Below, one piece after another: positions 1 through 12,457 of a stretch of DNA of 64,000 bases. Made by a program: the position numbers and the translations under genes. Numbering within the stretch: position 1 is the first letter of the stretch; every line of letters begins with the position of its first letter. The notes below the pieces were generated by a model. It was not told the origin of the DNA. It searched no databases and saw only the letters and a program-made list of their open reading frames with translations. The stretch spans positions 16,511,384-16,575,383 of the forward strand of contig OW121743.1 of the NCBI GenBank assembly GCA_933228675.1. The letters are read 5' to 3'. The stretch comes from Stomorhina lunata (lineage: Eukaryota > Arthropoda > Insecta > Diptera > Rhiniidae).

Positions 1-202
1 TTAGAAGAAAAATACAAGTTTATAAATTTTATTTAATGTTTGATCAATTCCAACACTTTTATAAGATTTTGTTAAATTGTTGGTATTATTTTTAACCTAA
101 AAATGCAACCTTGTAAAATTTTGTTGTAAAATTCTAACTGTAAATGGTTTTTGCAAACAAATGGAAAGTTAAAGTGAGGAGACTAAAGAAAATTGGAAAA
201 AT

Positions 203-1039
203 ATGAACTTTACCCGCAATAAAATTATTTTATATATTTTAATCATTGCCAATGGTATTGATTTTATATTGGTAAGTTTGTTTTTCTTATTTCATTTCTC
301 AGATATTTTATAAAATTTCTTGATTAATTGCTTTAGCCCTGGCCTATTTTCTCTCAAAAACCTTTTTCAAGGGTAGAGGATTCTGCAGACTCCATTTTAT
401 CAGAAACACGTTCTTCACGTCAGGTTGTTCAACCCACTTGGTTGAATAAGGGACAAAATATATTCGTAGATCCTAAAGTTCATGTTAATCCTCAGAGTTT
501 GGAGGAAGCTGCCAAGATACGTAGTGAAATACAAAAGGCTGTGGATGAGGGCACTTACGCTGTGCCTGATGAAGAGGTGGGTTTTTTAATATTTATGTAT
601 ACATACATATTTATATAAGAAAACAATTATATGAAATCTTTTAAAAATTCTCTAAAAATTAAATTTCCAGTCAAACCCAAATGATAATGAGGAACCATCT
701 CCCCCAGCGCCTGCAACCAACAGGCCCTCTCCACCTCCTCCTCCTATGACTCCTCTGCAAAATTGGCAACAACAAATGCAGCAAATGTGGCAAAATTGGC
801 AGACAAATTTACAACCAAATCTATTCACAGGTTTCACAAATTAAATGAATAGCCTAAATATTAAATATTATTTAAATTTTTTAATAGCTGCCGCCGCTCC
901 TAACACTTCCTTTCCACCGATTCCTGTGCCTGCATGGTTTCAAGAAATGCAAAGAGTGTGGCAAAATTGGCAAGAGAATTGGTCACAAAATTTGTCTCAA
1001 AATTGGACACAAAATTTATTTGGAGGTTTGCAAAATTGA
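203..1039 (+). CDS. Putative secreted Trp/Gln/Asn-repeat protein, four exons
   Basis: Family not recognised. Spliced model: exons 203-271, 337-576, 671-830 and 888-1039, giving 621 nt and 206 residues. Introns of 65, 94 and 57 nt have GT...AG ends (donors GTAAGT, GTGGGT, GTTTCA; acceptors TTTAG, TCCAG, AATAG) and phases agree. The first about 23 residues (MNFTRNKIILYILIIANGI...) form a basic-then-hydrophobic signal-peptide-like segment ending exactly at the first intron. Exon 2 is a charged 80-residue segment. Exons 3 and 4 carry a Pro-rich stretch and then repeats of the type QNWQ, MWQNWQ and QNLSQNWTQNLF. Secretion and an extracellular or structural role are inferred from signal peptide and composition only. 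The ATG has an A-rich leader (AAAAATATG), usual in flies. If intron 3 is retained, translation stops at TAA 842-844, giving 160 residues. An AATAAA follows 140 bp after the stop. The third donor is weak, so the 206-residue form is the less certain part. Confidence 0.68.
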
Positions 1040-1179
1040 AAAATTGTTTAATTTAGATTTTAAACATTTAACATATGTTCTGGTTTGTTTCTTTTTATTT
1101 TGTATGTTATTTTTATTGTATTATATTGTAAATTTTTTAAAGTTTTAAAAAGCTTCCACAACTTTGTAGAAAATATGTA

Positions 1180-1185
1180 AATAAA
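1180..1185 (+). promoter_or_regulatory. Poly(A) signal for the 203-1039 gene
   Basis: AATAAA lies 140 bp downstream of the TGA at 1037-1039 and is the first canonical polyadenylation hexamer after it. It sits just before the minisatellite that starts at about 1.22 kb, so the repeat array would begin at or just after the transcript end. Confidence 0.55.
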
Positions 1186-1218
1186 ATGGTAAAAGATAAA
1201 TTTATGTCAATGCTGAAG

Positions 1219-2065
1219 TGTAATTGGGACAAAATTTTCTATAGAAAAGTATAATTGGGAGAAAATTTTCTGTATAAACTTATTTGGGACAAAATTTTGT
1301 ATAGAAAAATTTGTTTGGGACAATATTTTGTATAGAAAAATTTGTTTGGGACAAAATTTTGTATAGAAAAATTAGCTTGGAACTAAATTTTCTATAGAAA
1401 AATTAGTTTGGGACAAAATTTTCTATAGAGAAATTTGTTTAGGATAAAATTTTCTATAGAAAAATTTGTTTGGGACAAAATTTTCTATAGAAAAATTTGT
1501 TTGGGACAAAATTTTTATAGAAAAATTTGCTTGGGAAAAAATTTTCTATCGAAAAATCAGTTTGAGACAAAATTTTCTATCGAAAAATTAGTTTGCGAAT
1601 AAATTTTCTATAGAAAAATTTGTTTGGGATAAAATTTTCTTTAGAAAAATTTGTTGTGGACTAATTTTTCTATAGAAAAATTTGTTTGGGACAAAATTTT
1701 TTGTAGAAAAGTTTGTTTGGGACAAAATTTTCTATAGACAAAATTTGTTTATGACAACATTTTCTATAGAAAAATTTGTTTGGGACAAAATTTTCTATAG
1801 AAACTTCTGTTTTAGACAAAATTTTTGTAGAAAATTGTGTTTGGGACAAAATTTTCTATAGAAAATTGAGTTTTTGACAAAACTTTCTATAGAAAATTGT
1901 GAATTTTGGGACAAAATTTTCTATAGAAAATTGTGAATTTGGAATAAAATTTTCTATAGAAAATTGCGAATTTGGGACAAAATTTTCTATAGAAAATTGT
2001 GAATTCGGCACAAAATTTTCTATAGGAAATTGTGAATTTGGGATAAAATTTTCTATAGAAAATTA
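1219..2065. repeat. 31-bp palindromic minisatellite (about 27 copies)
   Basis: Tandem units of about 31 bp. Each is built on a core TTTTCTATAGAAAA, in many copies extended to the perfect 18-bp palindrome AATTTTCTATAGAAAATT, separated by a TTTGGGACAAA-type linker. Copies are clearly diverged (linker variants TTTGTTTGGG, TTGTGAATTTGGG), so the array is older than the one at 59.3-61.7 kb. One or two decayed copies trail to about 2125. No coding capacity. Confidence 0.9.
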
Positions 2066-2329
2066 AATTTAGATTTTTTTTTTAAATTTGTATAATAGAC
2101 TAAAAATTTTCTATAGAAACATTTTTTATATAAAATCTTTAAAATATATTATAAAACAAGTAAGAGTGGTATATTCGGCTTTGCCGAATCTTGGATACCC
2201 TTCACCAATGGTGTTCCAAAAGTACTTAATGTAATTCGTAGCAGTATTTGGTTATACTAGTATTATATGCAAAGAGTCTTTAAAATTAAGAGTCGGAAAA
2301 CGAAAACCTTTTCGGTGGCGTCATCATCT

Positions 2330-2690
2330 AGAATAGTTATGCACCCAAAGTTTAGGTTGGGCAGGTGGCTGATGTCTAGTTAAGCTTCACTTGGGTTCTA
2401 AAGTGGTCCCTTTGTGAAAGATAATGATTACTAGACTACAAGTAGAGAATGCATATTTAAGCCAGCCAGTAGCTTCGAAATAAAATAGACACATATTTTA
2501 CGAACATTTAATAAAGTTCGATAGACCAGATAAACCATGCAGAAAAGATGCTTCAAAATGTAGATGCCCTTACATTTGCAATAGCACATCGATTTGATGA
2601 AGTTTAAGTATTCTGGCATGCAACCCAAAAACACAGTGCCCAGTGAGGGTTGTGCACTCTAATTCGTACGAATTATCCCACCTGTAAAAG
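2330..2690 (-). pseudogene. 3' tail fragment of an RNase H-bearing non-LTR element
   Basis: Read on the minus strand, the segment resembles the LINE tails at 20.2-20.6 kb and 27.6-27.9 kb. The shared signature is a GCATGCAACCCAAAAACxCA block (plus strand), which encodes the G(L)HARRL-type motif before a Cys-rich tail, plus a GGCAGGTGGCTGA block. The reading frame is broken and the zinc-binding cysteines are mostly lost. Assigned as a decayed LOA/I-like fragment by similarity to the better copy at 27.6 kb; weak on its own. Confidence 0.4.
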
Positions 2691-3702
2691 TTCTTGATTA
2701 GTTATGTAAAACTCTGAAGTTAGCGGACTGATTTAGGTCAAAGCTTTAACAATGATAAACCTTAAAATTATAGGGTATACACTCTTAGTTTTAGATACAT
2801 ACGTGAAATATATAGCTTTTGAATGGATGGATATCAGCTTTGTCGGAAAAGTTATTAAAGATTTACTTATTAATCTGAAGTTAGTTAATTAATTAAAATG
2901 AACACTTCATCAATAATATTTGGGATGTATTGTTTTTTCGATCTGTCCGATGGATGTTTGGAAAGTTTTGCTCAAGTCCTTGTGCAATTTTAATGTGATT
3001 TAATTTATCAGCATTAAATCGATTCCCGGTCGGGGTTATATGGGAGATTTCACTAAATGTGAATAGAGCTCGCCTATTTTCAATATCGAACTTTTCAAAA
3101 GATCAGAAATACTTTTCTCAAATTTTGTCCCTCTAGAAAGTTTATTTTAGGCGCTATGGCCCTGAATATTAATATTGTACAACGTCTTTATACTAAATGT
3201 CATCATCGTATCTTAGGCGAAGTTATACGGGAACAATTGTCAAACGTGAACGGATTTCTCCCAATTGCAATTAAAAAATTTAAATTTTCGTTGATATGTG
3301 AGATACTTACATACATATGTAAGTTTTGAACGGATATCATGTAGTTAGCTGCATTTTTGTACTTTTCCTAGGAAGATAACCTATAATTTGATATATAATA
3401 CATTCTCAAATGTTATCATAATGTTCAAAAGTCAGACACAAAATAAAGATTAATGCAGAGTGTCTGTCTGCTAAAATCAGATTTGTGGAGCTCCTGGATT
3501 TTACACAAAATTTTAGGATTTTGTCCCACCCTGAATTTTATCATTGTCGATTAAAACACGCTAAATTATATCTACCACAAATTACCGAATGCATCAGGAT
3601 TTAGGTAATCCCCTGCGAAGGACGCTATTAAATTTCATCAAAATAAACGCCTGAGATATCGATAAAACAGGAGCTCCAAAAACTTGACTACAACAGAAAA
3701 AA

Positions 3703-3794
3703 TTACAGACAGGTAGACGGACGGACTAAAAAACAGACGGACGGACGGACAAACAAACAGACGGACAGACAGACAAACAGACGGACGGACGGAC
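3703..3794. repeat. Imperfect (GACR)n microsatellite
   Basis: Tetranucleotide run of GACG, GACA and GACT units with AAC interruptions inside the complex repeat at 2.2-4.75 kb. Long pseudo-reading frames of Ser-Val-Cys type arise from it on the minus strand and are artefacts. Confidence 0.85.
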
Positions 3795-4563
3795 TGAGTT
3801 TCCGAAATCGATACTCCTGACGATTCTGAGTTGATCGGTACAATTTGAATGGTATTCGTAATCAGATTTCTTGAGTTTATATATCAGATTTAGAAAATCC
3901 TCACACAAAGAACGATGTCAAATTTCATCACAATCGGTCCATGAACACCTGAGATATCGCTGAAACAATACTTACCAAATGTAAACAAAATTTCTTAGAC
4001 ACGTACTTTGGGCAATTTGCTGTACATCAAATGTAGTGTTATGGCGATATCTCAATTGATTATGGACCGCTTTTGATAAAATTTAATAACGTGCTTGGCG
4101 GGGGAACTTCCTAAAATCTGATATAAAATTTATGTAGGTCCGTGCTAAAGGAGGATGGTTTTTCCTATTTCTGCATTTCATTTTTTCAACAAACATTCTC
4201 TAATGCGAACTTTGGGCAATTTGCGATACATCAAATTCATTTTTTTGGCGATATCTCAGTTGTTTATGGACCGATTTTGATAAAATTTTAAAGAGCGCTT
4301 TGGGAAACTATTTCCTACAATCTGATATATAATATAATATCACATGTACACCAGGAGTATCTTGTTTCTCTTATTATCTAAAGGTGTGTTTCAATCAAAA
4401 ATTTTAAAATTTTCGTCTAATTTTTGGTATTTTTTCGATATTTTCGGTGTTTATAAACCGATTTTAATGAAATTTAATAGCGTTCATTGCGGGAGAATTT
4501 CCTAAAATCTGATATATAATTTATGTAAGTCCATCCTCCAGGGGCTTCAGAAACTTGATTTCA

Positions 4564-4582
4564 ACAGACAGACAGACAGACG

Positions 4583-4614
<32 letters not shown>

Positions 4615-4618
4615 GACA
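4564..4618. repeat. (GACA/GACG)n microsatellite
   Basis: A second tetranucleotide tract in the same complex repeat, followed by CGATTCTGAGTCGATCGGTA, the flank that also follows the first tract at 3.8 kb. This shows that tract plus flank moved or duplicated as a module. Confidence 0.85.
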
Positions 4619-4978
4619 TCGCTTAATCGATTCTCCTCCCGATTCTGAGTCGATCGGTATAATTTTTATGGGGTCTACGATCACTAATAAACAAATTACA
4701 AACGGAATCACAAACTTATAATACCCTTTCACCTATTGGTGAAGGGTATAACTAGAGATAAAGGAAAAAATAAAAATATACGAACGCTTAGAGTTATTCG
4801 TTTTCTGTCCGACATGTCGGGACAAGTGCAGACTAGATGTTTTATGAACTCCTCCTAGTCACAACAGCTTCTGGTTAAGTCTATTATCGTAACCTTAAGT
4901 CTAACTCCTTGCCGTCTAATGAAGGACTTAAGTAAGGATAAATACAGTTTCTAACACTTCTTTTCTTTAAACTAAAAA

Positions 4979-5297
4979 GAGTCATCTCGAACTGATGAGT
5001 CATCTAAAACTGCTGAGACATGTCGAACTGATGAATCTCCTAGAACTCTTGAGTCATCTAGAACTTAAACTTCCGAATCATCTCATCTCGAACTGATGAA
5101 TCATTATCTCAAACTAATGAGTCATCTTAAACTGCTGAGTCATCTTGAACTGATGAATCACCTGGAACTTCTGAGTCATCTTAAACTGCTGAGTCATCTA
5201 GAACTGCTAAGGCATGTTGAACTTCCGAATCATTTCGAACTGCCGAGCCATCTTGAACTAATGAGTTTATCTAGTACTGCTGAGTCATCTCGATCTA
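4979..5297. repeat. 18-bp minisatellite (ACTGMTGAGTCATCTNRA)
   Basis: About 17 tandem units of 18 bp, with one irregular unit near 5060-5095. The period is a multiple of three, so part of the array is an open plus-strand frame (5096-5347) repeating a six-residue Leu-Ser-His-Leu-Glu-Leu pattern. There is no splice, Kozak or homology support for translation; most likely non-coding. Confidence 0.85.
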
Positions 5298-5299
5298 GG

Positions 5300-7690
5300 C
5301 ATTACATATCTACTTTACTACTTAATGTCTACACTAAATTTATCTGACAGCCTTCGGTAGAAATTTACCTGTAAGTCTTTAGAATAGACCCCGAAACCTA
5401 GTGCATATATCTTTTTCCAGAAGTTTGCCAAAGAAATTTCAGTGCATTCGAAAATAGATTTCACTTGTTTTACATTGTGATAGGCCTTATAAATATTCCA
5501 ATCCTGCAAAGTTCTTGATAACTTAAAAGAGCTTTCTACAGCGGACCAGAGATTTGGTACCTCCTGGAGATATAGCGGAGTTTGCTTGCCACTGGCTTCA
5601 CCGCATCTTAGAATCCTTTATATTCCGGTTATTAATTTTGATACCTTTAAAATTCAGTTAAGTGTAAAGTAGATTATACGAATAAAACACCTCGAATTTG
5701 TTTATATAATGTTTTTATTTTGCAGTTTATTAAAACTAATTTCATTTTTGAATCACTATAAAGTTTTTGAATAAACAAATTAAATCGTTTATTTTTCTTA
5801 ATAAGACAAAATAAAGAGTTCCAAATTTATTAACAAACACAAGAGGAAAGAAATATAAGAAGAGAAAACATTTTGATAAGTTAGAACTATAATACAGATT
5901 ATTATTTAGCAATTAAAACTATATAATTAGAAATGTATATCCTTTAATTAGATATCAATTATCAATTGTTTATGTAACATTAAATATATTATTAAATAGC
6001 TCATTTAATACCTTTTCTTTAAAGTCATTTATATTTTATATCTTAACTTATTATATAATTTTTATGTTTATATATCAGTTTTCTTATAAATCAATGATTT
6101 TAGTTGTTTATTTTGATAATTTTTTTAATATCTTTCAATGTTTATAAATATTTTTGTTTTGTTTTTTAAATAATTTAAGGCTTTTGTTACATTTAGGTTT
6201 CATTTTTTAAATTTTCTGTATAAATTTTTGGTTATATTTCCTTTAAATTCAATTTGGCTGTTAATATAATGGTTTTTCATTATTTTGTATATATGTGTAT
6301 CATGCTGTGTTTATTTAATACTATAATAGGGTGTTTCATATTGTTTGATGAAAGAATTAAGTAGAATAATAAATAGTGATGCCAAGTTTCCAGTTTGTGG
6401 TAATAGTATTGCCACATTGATTTAATGAGCAGGAAATGAAAAAAAAAAATACGAAAATACGTTAAAAAAAAACGTTTGTTTACAATTTAATTTTTGAATT
6501 AAGTAATAACATTGACAATATTTTTGTTATTTTGTTTTAAATTGGATAACATTATAATTAATAGAAATATTTATAAGATATAAGTGGAGATTTGTAAAAT
6601 GCTGAAATTATTTAGAAATTTAAATTAGAAATTAAACAAATTATTTTAACTACTTAACAAAATTTGGAAATATCTTTAATTATTTAGAAATTTAATTTAA
6701 AATTCTTTTAAACACCCTTCTTGTTTTATGAATTTGAGTATAATTTTAGTTTGAATTCCTTTCATTTTAAATTTAATGATAATTTTTTTTTGCAATTATT
6801 TTAAATTCATTTTTATATCATGATTTCTTTATATATCTTACAAAACTAATATGAAATTTGTTATTTTTATTTTATAAATATAAATGCCATTGTGTATTTT
6901 TTTCCAAGAAAAGCATTAAACAACTTCGATTTTCCCTTAATCTAAATTTTTGCTTATTTTTTTTGTTGTTATTTTATTTGGAAACATAAATAATATGTGA
7001 AACCTGGAGGAGAGGGAATGAATTGTAAGATTTTAAAAACGAAAATGTTCAAACTTAAATTAAAAACTTTTTATTAAATAAAAACAAACAAAACTTTTAT
7101 AATTTTAATTATATTATCCATATTATTAGTATTAATATTTATCTATGAACATATTTTTAAATCGAAAATTTTCATCATTGAAAATTTATTCAATTTTTTT
7201 TTTAATTTTCTTATCGAAAGCATTTCTACAAAAAAATATTTTAACCAAAAAATGTTAATAACTAAAAATTTTCATATCAAGAATGTTCAGAGGATTTGTT
7301 TTTTATAAAAAATGTTCATGCCGAAAAATTTATTTCAAAACTTTTTATGAAAACTTTTCTTTAAAAAAATTAAGGCTGAGAAAGAAATTTAAGCAAAAAC
7401 GAAAAAAATTCAACAAAGACTTTAAGCATTTGCTATTAAAACTCCGCTTCCCCGCTTTATAAAGTTTTGGTTTTTTCAAAAGTATTTAGAAATTTAATTA
7501 AGCAAAAAAGTCTGAAACCACAAAAATTGAACACTTAAGACTAATAAAGTTTCTGGGATTTGGTCAAAACTTTTTGGGATTTTAAAATGATTTGGTTCGA
7601 ATATGGGAACCGTAGAGACAAAGCCCGGCAAGCCTATGGGCACTTAAATTCAGTGTGTAACTTCCAGCGCATACGGAGGCAAACCAAAGT
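5300..7690. other. AT-rich intergenic DNA, no gene seen
   Basis: About 2.4 kb of very A+T-rich sequence with homopolymer runs. I see no reading frame with plausible codon use, no splice-bounded exon, no terminal repeats and no clear tandem period. A diffuse AAAATTTTCAT-like pattern near 7.14-7.34 kb is too degenerate to call. Confidence 0.6.
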
Positions 7691-9526
7691 AAACATTTTC
7701 AAAAGTTTCTAAAGTCCGTGGTTCTGTAAGTCTGTCAATCGAGCAATTTTGCCCGGTATGACATTTAAACAATCCAAGTTTTTATCGACAGCTTCCTTTG
7801 CCGAATTCTCTAAATTTTCTACCTAAACCCTCAGCAACGCTGAACTATGGGCACAAAACGGTCAGACGTCAAAGAAAACTGAAATACGAATGGTAATGCT
7901 CTACGAAGATCTCAGTTTAACGTAACCCGAAACGTAATTGATTATAATCCCCAAGGTAGATAGAAGCGTACAAGCTACGCATGTAGACGACTGCTGGGCT
8001 TGGAGTAGCTACGTACCAAGGCCAGTATTCATTAGGCGCATCTTTTACATTTCGGGTTTCTTTACAGAAGCCCAAACGCAGAAAGGGATAAAACTTTATC
8101 TGGCCCCGACGCTTTCAGATTCCATCTCGAAGATCCTGGATCCGAACAGTTAAATCGTTGTTGCTAGAGATTTTAATTTTCACAACTCATCCTGTCTTCG
8201 CTATTCGAGCCATACAACTACTGAAGGCAAATATGCTGAACTGTTTGTTGCGCAAAATCACCTTGCGCAATCGGTAAATGAACCAACACACATTTCTTGT
8301 GTTGATGAGCGCCAACTAAATACTCTAGATCTTTTCCTTACTTCACAACCCGAAAAGTATGAGGTTAAGCTTCTGACAATTCTATTCGCGCTTGCGAGAT
8401 ATTTTTTCGAGTGTGTGCAGTTAAGAGGGTTTTAGCGAATCTCAACATTAACAAGTCTTAAGGTCTTGTGCTCTCCGACGGTTCTCGTTTATTAAAAAAT
8501 CTTTTCAGTACCTTATACTACGCTCTACGGGAGACTTGCTAGCATTCCTATCAGAAAAATGGTGCCGTTTTATCCACCATTTTGCCGAAAGTAAAGTTGT
8601 GGCTCTAGATATCTCCAAGGCTAGAGTGTGACATGGTGCTCTTATATCAAAACTTGCTGCTTTTGGTGTCGGTAATACCTTCTTTCGATTTATATCTAGC
8701 TTCCTCATTGATCGCACTATATGAGTTGTTGCAGATGGGATATCATCAAACAAGTTCAAGATCAATTCAGCGGTACCGCAAGACTCTGTTCTTTCGCCTA
8801 CACTTTTTCTTATATTCATTAATGACCTTTTAGTTTGACTTAAAAGGTCATTAATGAATATAAGAAAAAGAGTAGGCGAAAGAACAGAGTCTTGCGGTAC
8901 CGCTAAATTGATCTTGAACTTGTTTGATGAGATCCCATCCAATCCTATATATTCTTTTTCAAATGACAGTAGACCGAATCTTTTGCATATGACAATAGAC
9001 CGAATCTCCTACAAAATGTGTCTATGAGGCAAAAAATTAACGAATCATTAAATCCCGAAAAACCATATCCAAATGAATAGAGTCGTCTTTAATGCACGCA
9101 AGACTCAGTATTGTATGCTTACGTATAAGCGTATGGCAGATCATGTTACTTCATCTGTATCCATGGCTGATGTAAATATTCAGAAATCCGATGCCCTTGA
9201 TATTCTGCGCATCAGAATTCAATGTGATATCAGTTAGACTAAGCAGATCTTTCAAGTGTCGTAAGAAGCATTCAAGTACCTCGGTTTTTTAAAAATAATA
9301 TCTACAACACCTATATCCGACCAAAAATGGAATACAACTCTCATGTATGGGCCGGTGCTTCAAAGTCTATCTAAGGAGCTTCTCGACCGCGTACAAGAGA
9401 GAGCGAAGGCGCTCATCGGTGACAGTAGGGTATCCAACTCTTTAGACTCACTGGAGCACCGCCGCAATATGGATTGTAGTACACTGTACTATCGGTACTA
9501 CTTTGGAATGTGTGCTAACGATAACG
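7690..9526 (+). pseudogene. Degenerate jockey-superfamily LINE (endonuclease plus RT)
   Basis: Non-LTR retrotransposon remnant read on plus in changing frames. The endonuclease part includes an ARDFNFHNSS motif (family form GDFNxHN) near 8170, then EGKYAELFVAQNHLAQSVN and RQLNTLDLFLTSQPEKYEV. RT traces are (R)TWCSYIKTCCFWC-type sequence near 8.62 kb, VPQDSVLSPTLFLIFINDLL (8.78-8.83 kb) and, at the 3' end, ASKSxxELLDRVQERAKAL with SLEHRRNMDCSTLYYRYYF. Stops and frame shifts are frequent and the catalytic FADD/YADD segment is not found. A 98-bp inverted duplication interrupts the RT region. The tail abuts an RTE-like 3' fragment at about 9527. The jockey-versus-CR1 assignment is uncertain. Confidence 0.75.
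8735..8938. repeat. 98-bp near-perfect inverted repeat inside the LINE
   Basis: Left arm 8735-8832 and right arm 8841-8938 are reverse complements with only about three mismatches around an 8-nt spacer (GTTTGACT). The left arm is the RT segment encoding LSPTLFLIFINDL; the right arm is the same segment backwards. Confidence 0.93.
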
Positions 9527-10075
9527 AATTATTGTGGAAGTTTGGTATCTACAAAAAGTGAAGCAGACGAGGGTATTGAATCCGAGCTATTTGGAAATCT
9601 CGGCAAATATCAGCAACAACCAACTTACGAATATACAACTCGTCAAGTCCATCCTGTATTACGTCTGCGAAACGCAGAAATGCAATCGCCTGCAAACGTT
9701 TGCAAGCAAATGCTTAAGGCAAATCCTTAATATAGGGTTGCCGTATAGCATAAGAAATGAAAACCCATAAGAAAAGAAATCCAAATCCTTGCTTCTATAG
9801 AGGTATGTCAAAGGAAATGGCGACGGATAGGCCACACACTTCGGAGGCCAAATACTAACATTGCTCGACAAGCGCTTCGCTGGAATACACAGAGAAGAGG
9901 CCGTTGTGTTGCTGCACCTGTTACAACGTGGAGAACGTCAATTGATGCTGAGTTGAAGGCAACAAGGCATACATCATGTATGATGTATGCCTTACATCTC
10001 GGAATAGAGTCCGATATAAAAGGATGACCTTATAATCCACTGGGAGTCAAGGATAACAAAAGAAGAAGACCAGCA
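9527..10075 (+). pseudogene. 5'-truncated RTE-like LINE tail
   Basis: The sequence from AGTTTGGTATCTAC to the GGGAGTCAAGGATAACA terminus matches the 3' ends of the RTE-like copies at 18.96, 45.75, 48.13 and 50.14 kb. Translated in several frames it gives the family signature VKSILYYxCET, KCLRQI(L)NI, IGHTLRRPNTNIARQALRWN, TWRTSIDAELKATRH and SRNRVRYKR. A short direct or palindromic stutter (ACATCATGTATGATGT) sits near 9970. Frame shifts throughout; no RT catalytic core. Confidence 0.8.
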
Positions 10076-10424
10076 GACGAACAACACAACATACTCACTC
10101 CCCGGAGAAGTTTTTACCGCAAGTTTCTATTTAGGAAAATTCAAATCTTATGTCCACAACTCCTCTATCTGCCTTCCCACAACCTATTTTCCTAGTTTCA
10201 ACACATAAGTAGGAGTCATCCCTGTCAACGTATTAATGACTGTAACAACTTTCCACAAAAGTGGAATTACCGGGAACTTCAGGGCAGACTAGAGAACCTA
10301 TTTTACTTTAACAATATTTGATTTTGTATAAATAAACTGGTCTAAAATTAGCTTTAACAAGAAAAGCAAACCTCATTTATAGTATTTGGTCCAATTAATC
10401 CAAATAAATTCTTTAAAACTAAAA
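10076..10424. other. Spacer, nothing recognised
   Basis: About 350 bp between the RTE tail and the next complex repeat. No reading frame, terminal repeat or tandem period could be supported. Confidence 0.5.
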
Positions 10425-12456
<2,032 letters not shown>

Positions 12457-12457
12457 T

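Larger units (their letters stand above)
2160..4750. repeat. Complex dispersed repeat with GACA/GACG tracts (mini-me-like)
   Basis: The block opens with a short hairpin (ATTCGGC TTT GCCGAAT near 2174-2190) and GGATACCCTTCACCAATGGTG-like sequence. It closes at 4721-4750 with an inverted repeat of ATACCCTTTCACC and GGTGAAGGGTAT. Between are recurrent phrases such as AATCGGTCCATGAACA, GAGATATCG and CGATTCTGAGT(T/C)GATCGGTA, and two purine-GAC tetranucleotide tracts. Similar modules recur at 10.4-12.4 kb and 62.8 kb. The combination of (GTCY)n microsatellite and conserved flanks resembles the mini-me retroposons described in Diptera; this assignment is from memory and unproven. A LINE tail fragment lies inside at 2.33-2.69 kb. 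No gene is seen. Confidence 0.5.

Noticed and set aside
652..837. Cys/Gly-rich minus-strand frame over the secreted-protein gene
   Set aside because: It is the antisense of exon 3, whose plus-strand splicing and repeat structure explain the sequence.
8505..8942. 145-codon minus frame containing INLAVPQDSVLSPTLFLIFI
   Set aside because: The RT-like part comes from the inverted right arm of the palindrome; the rest is antisense LINE, so it is not a separate gene.
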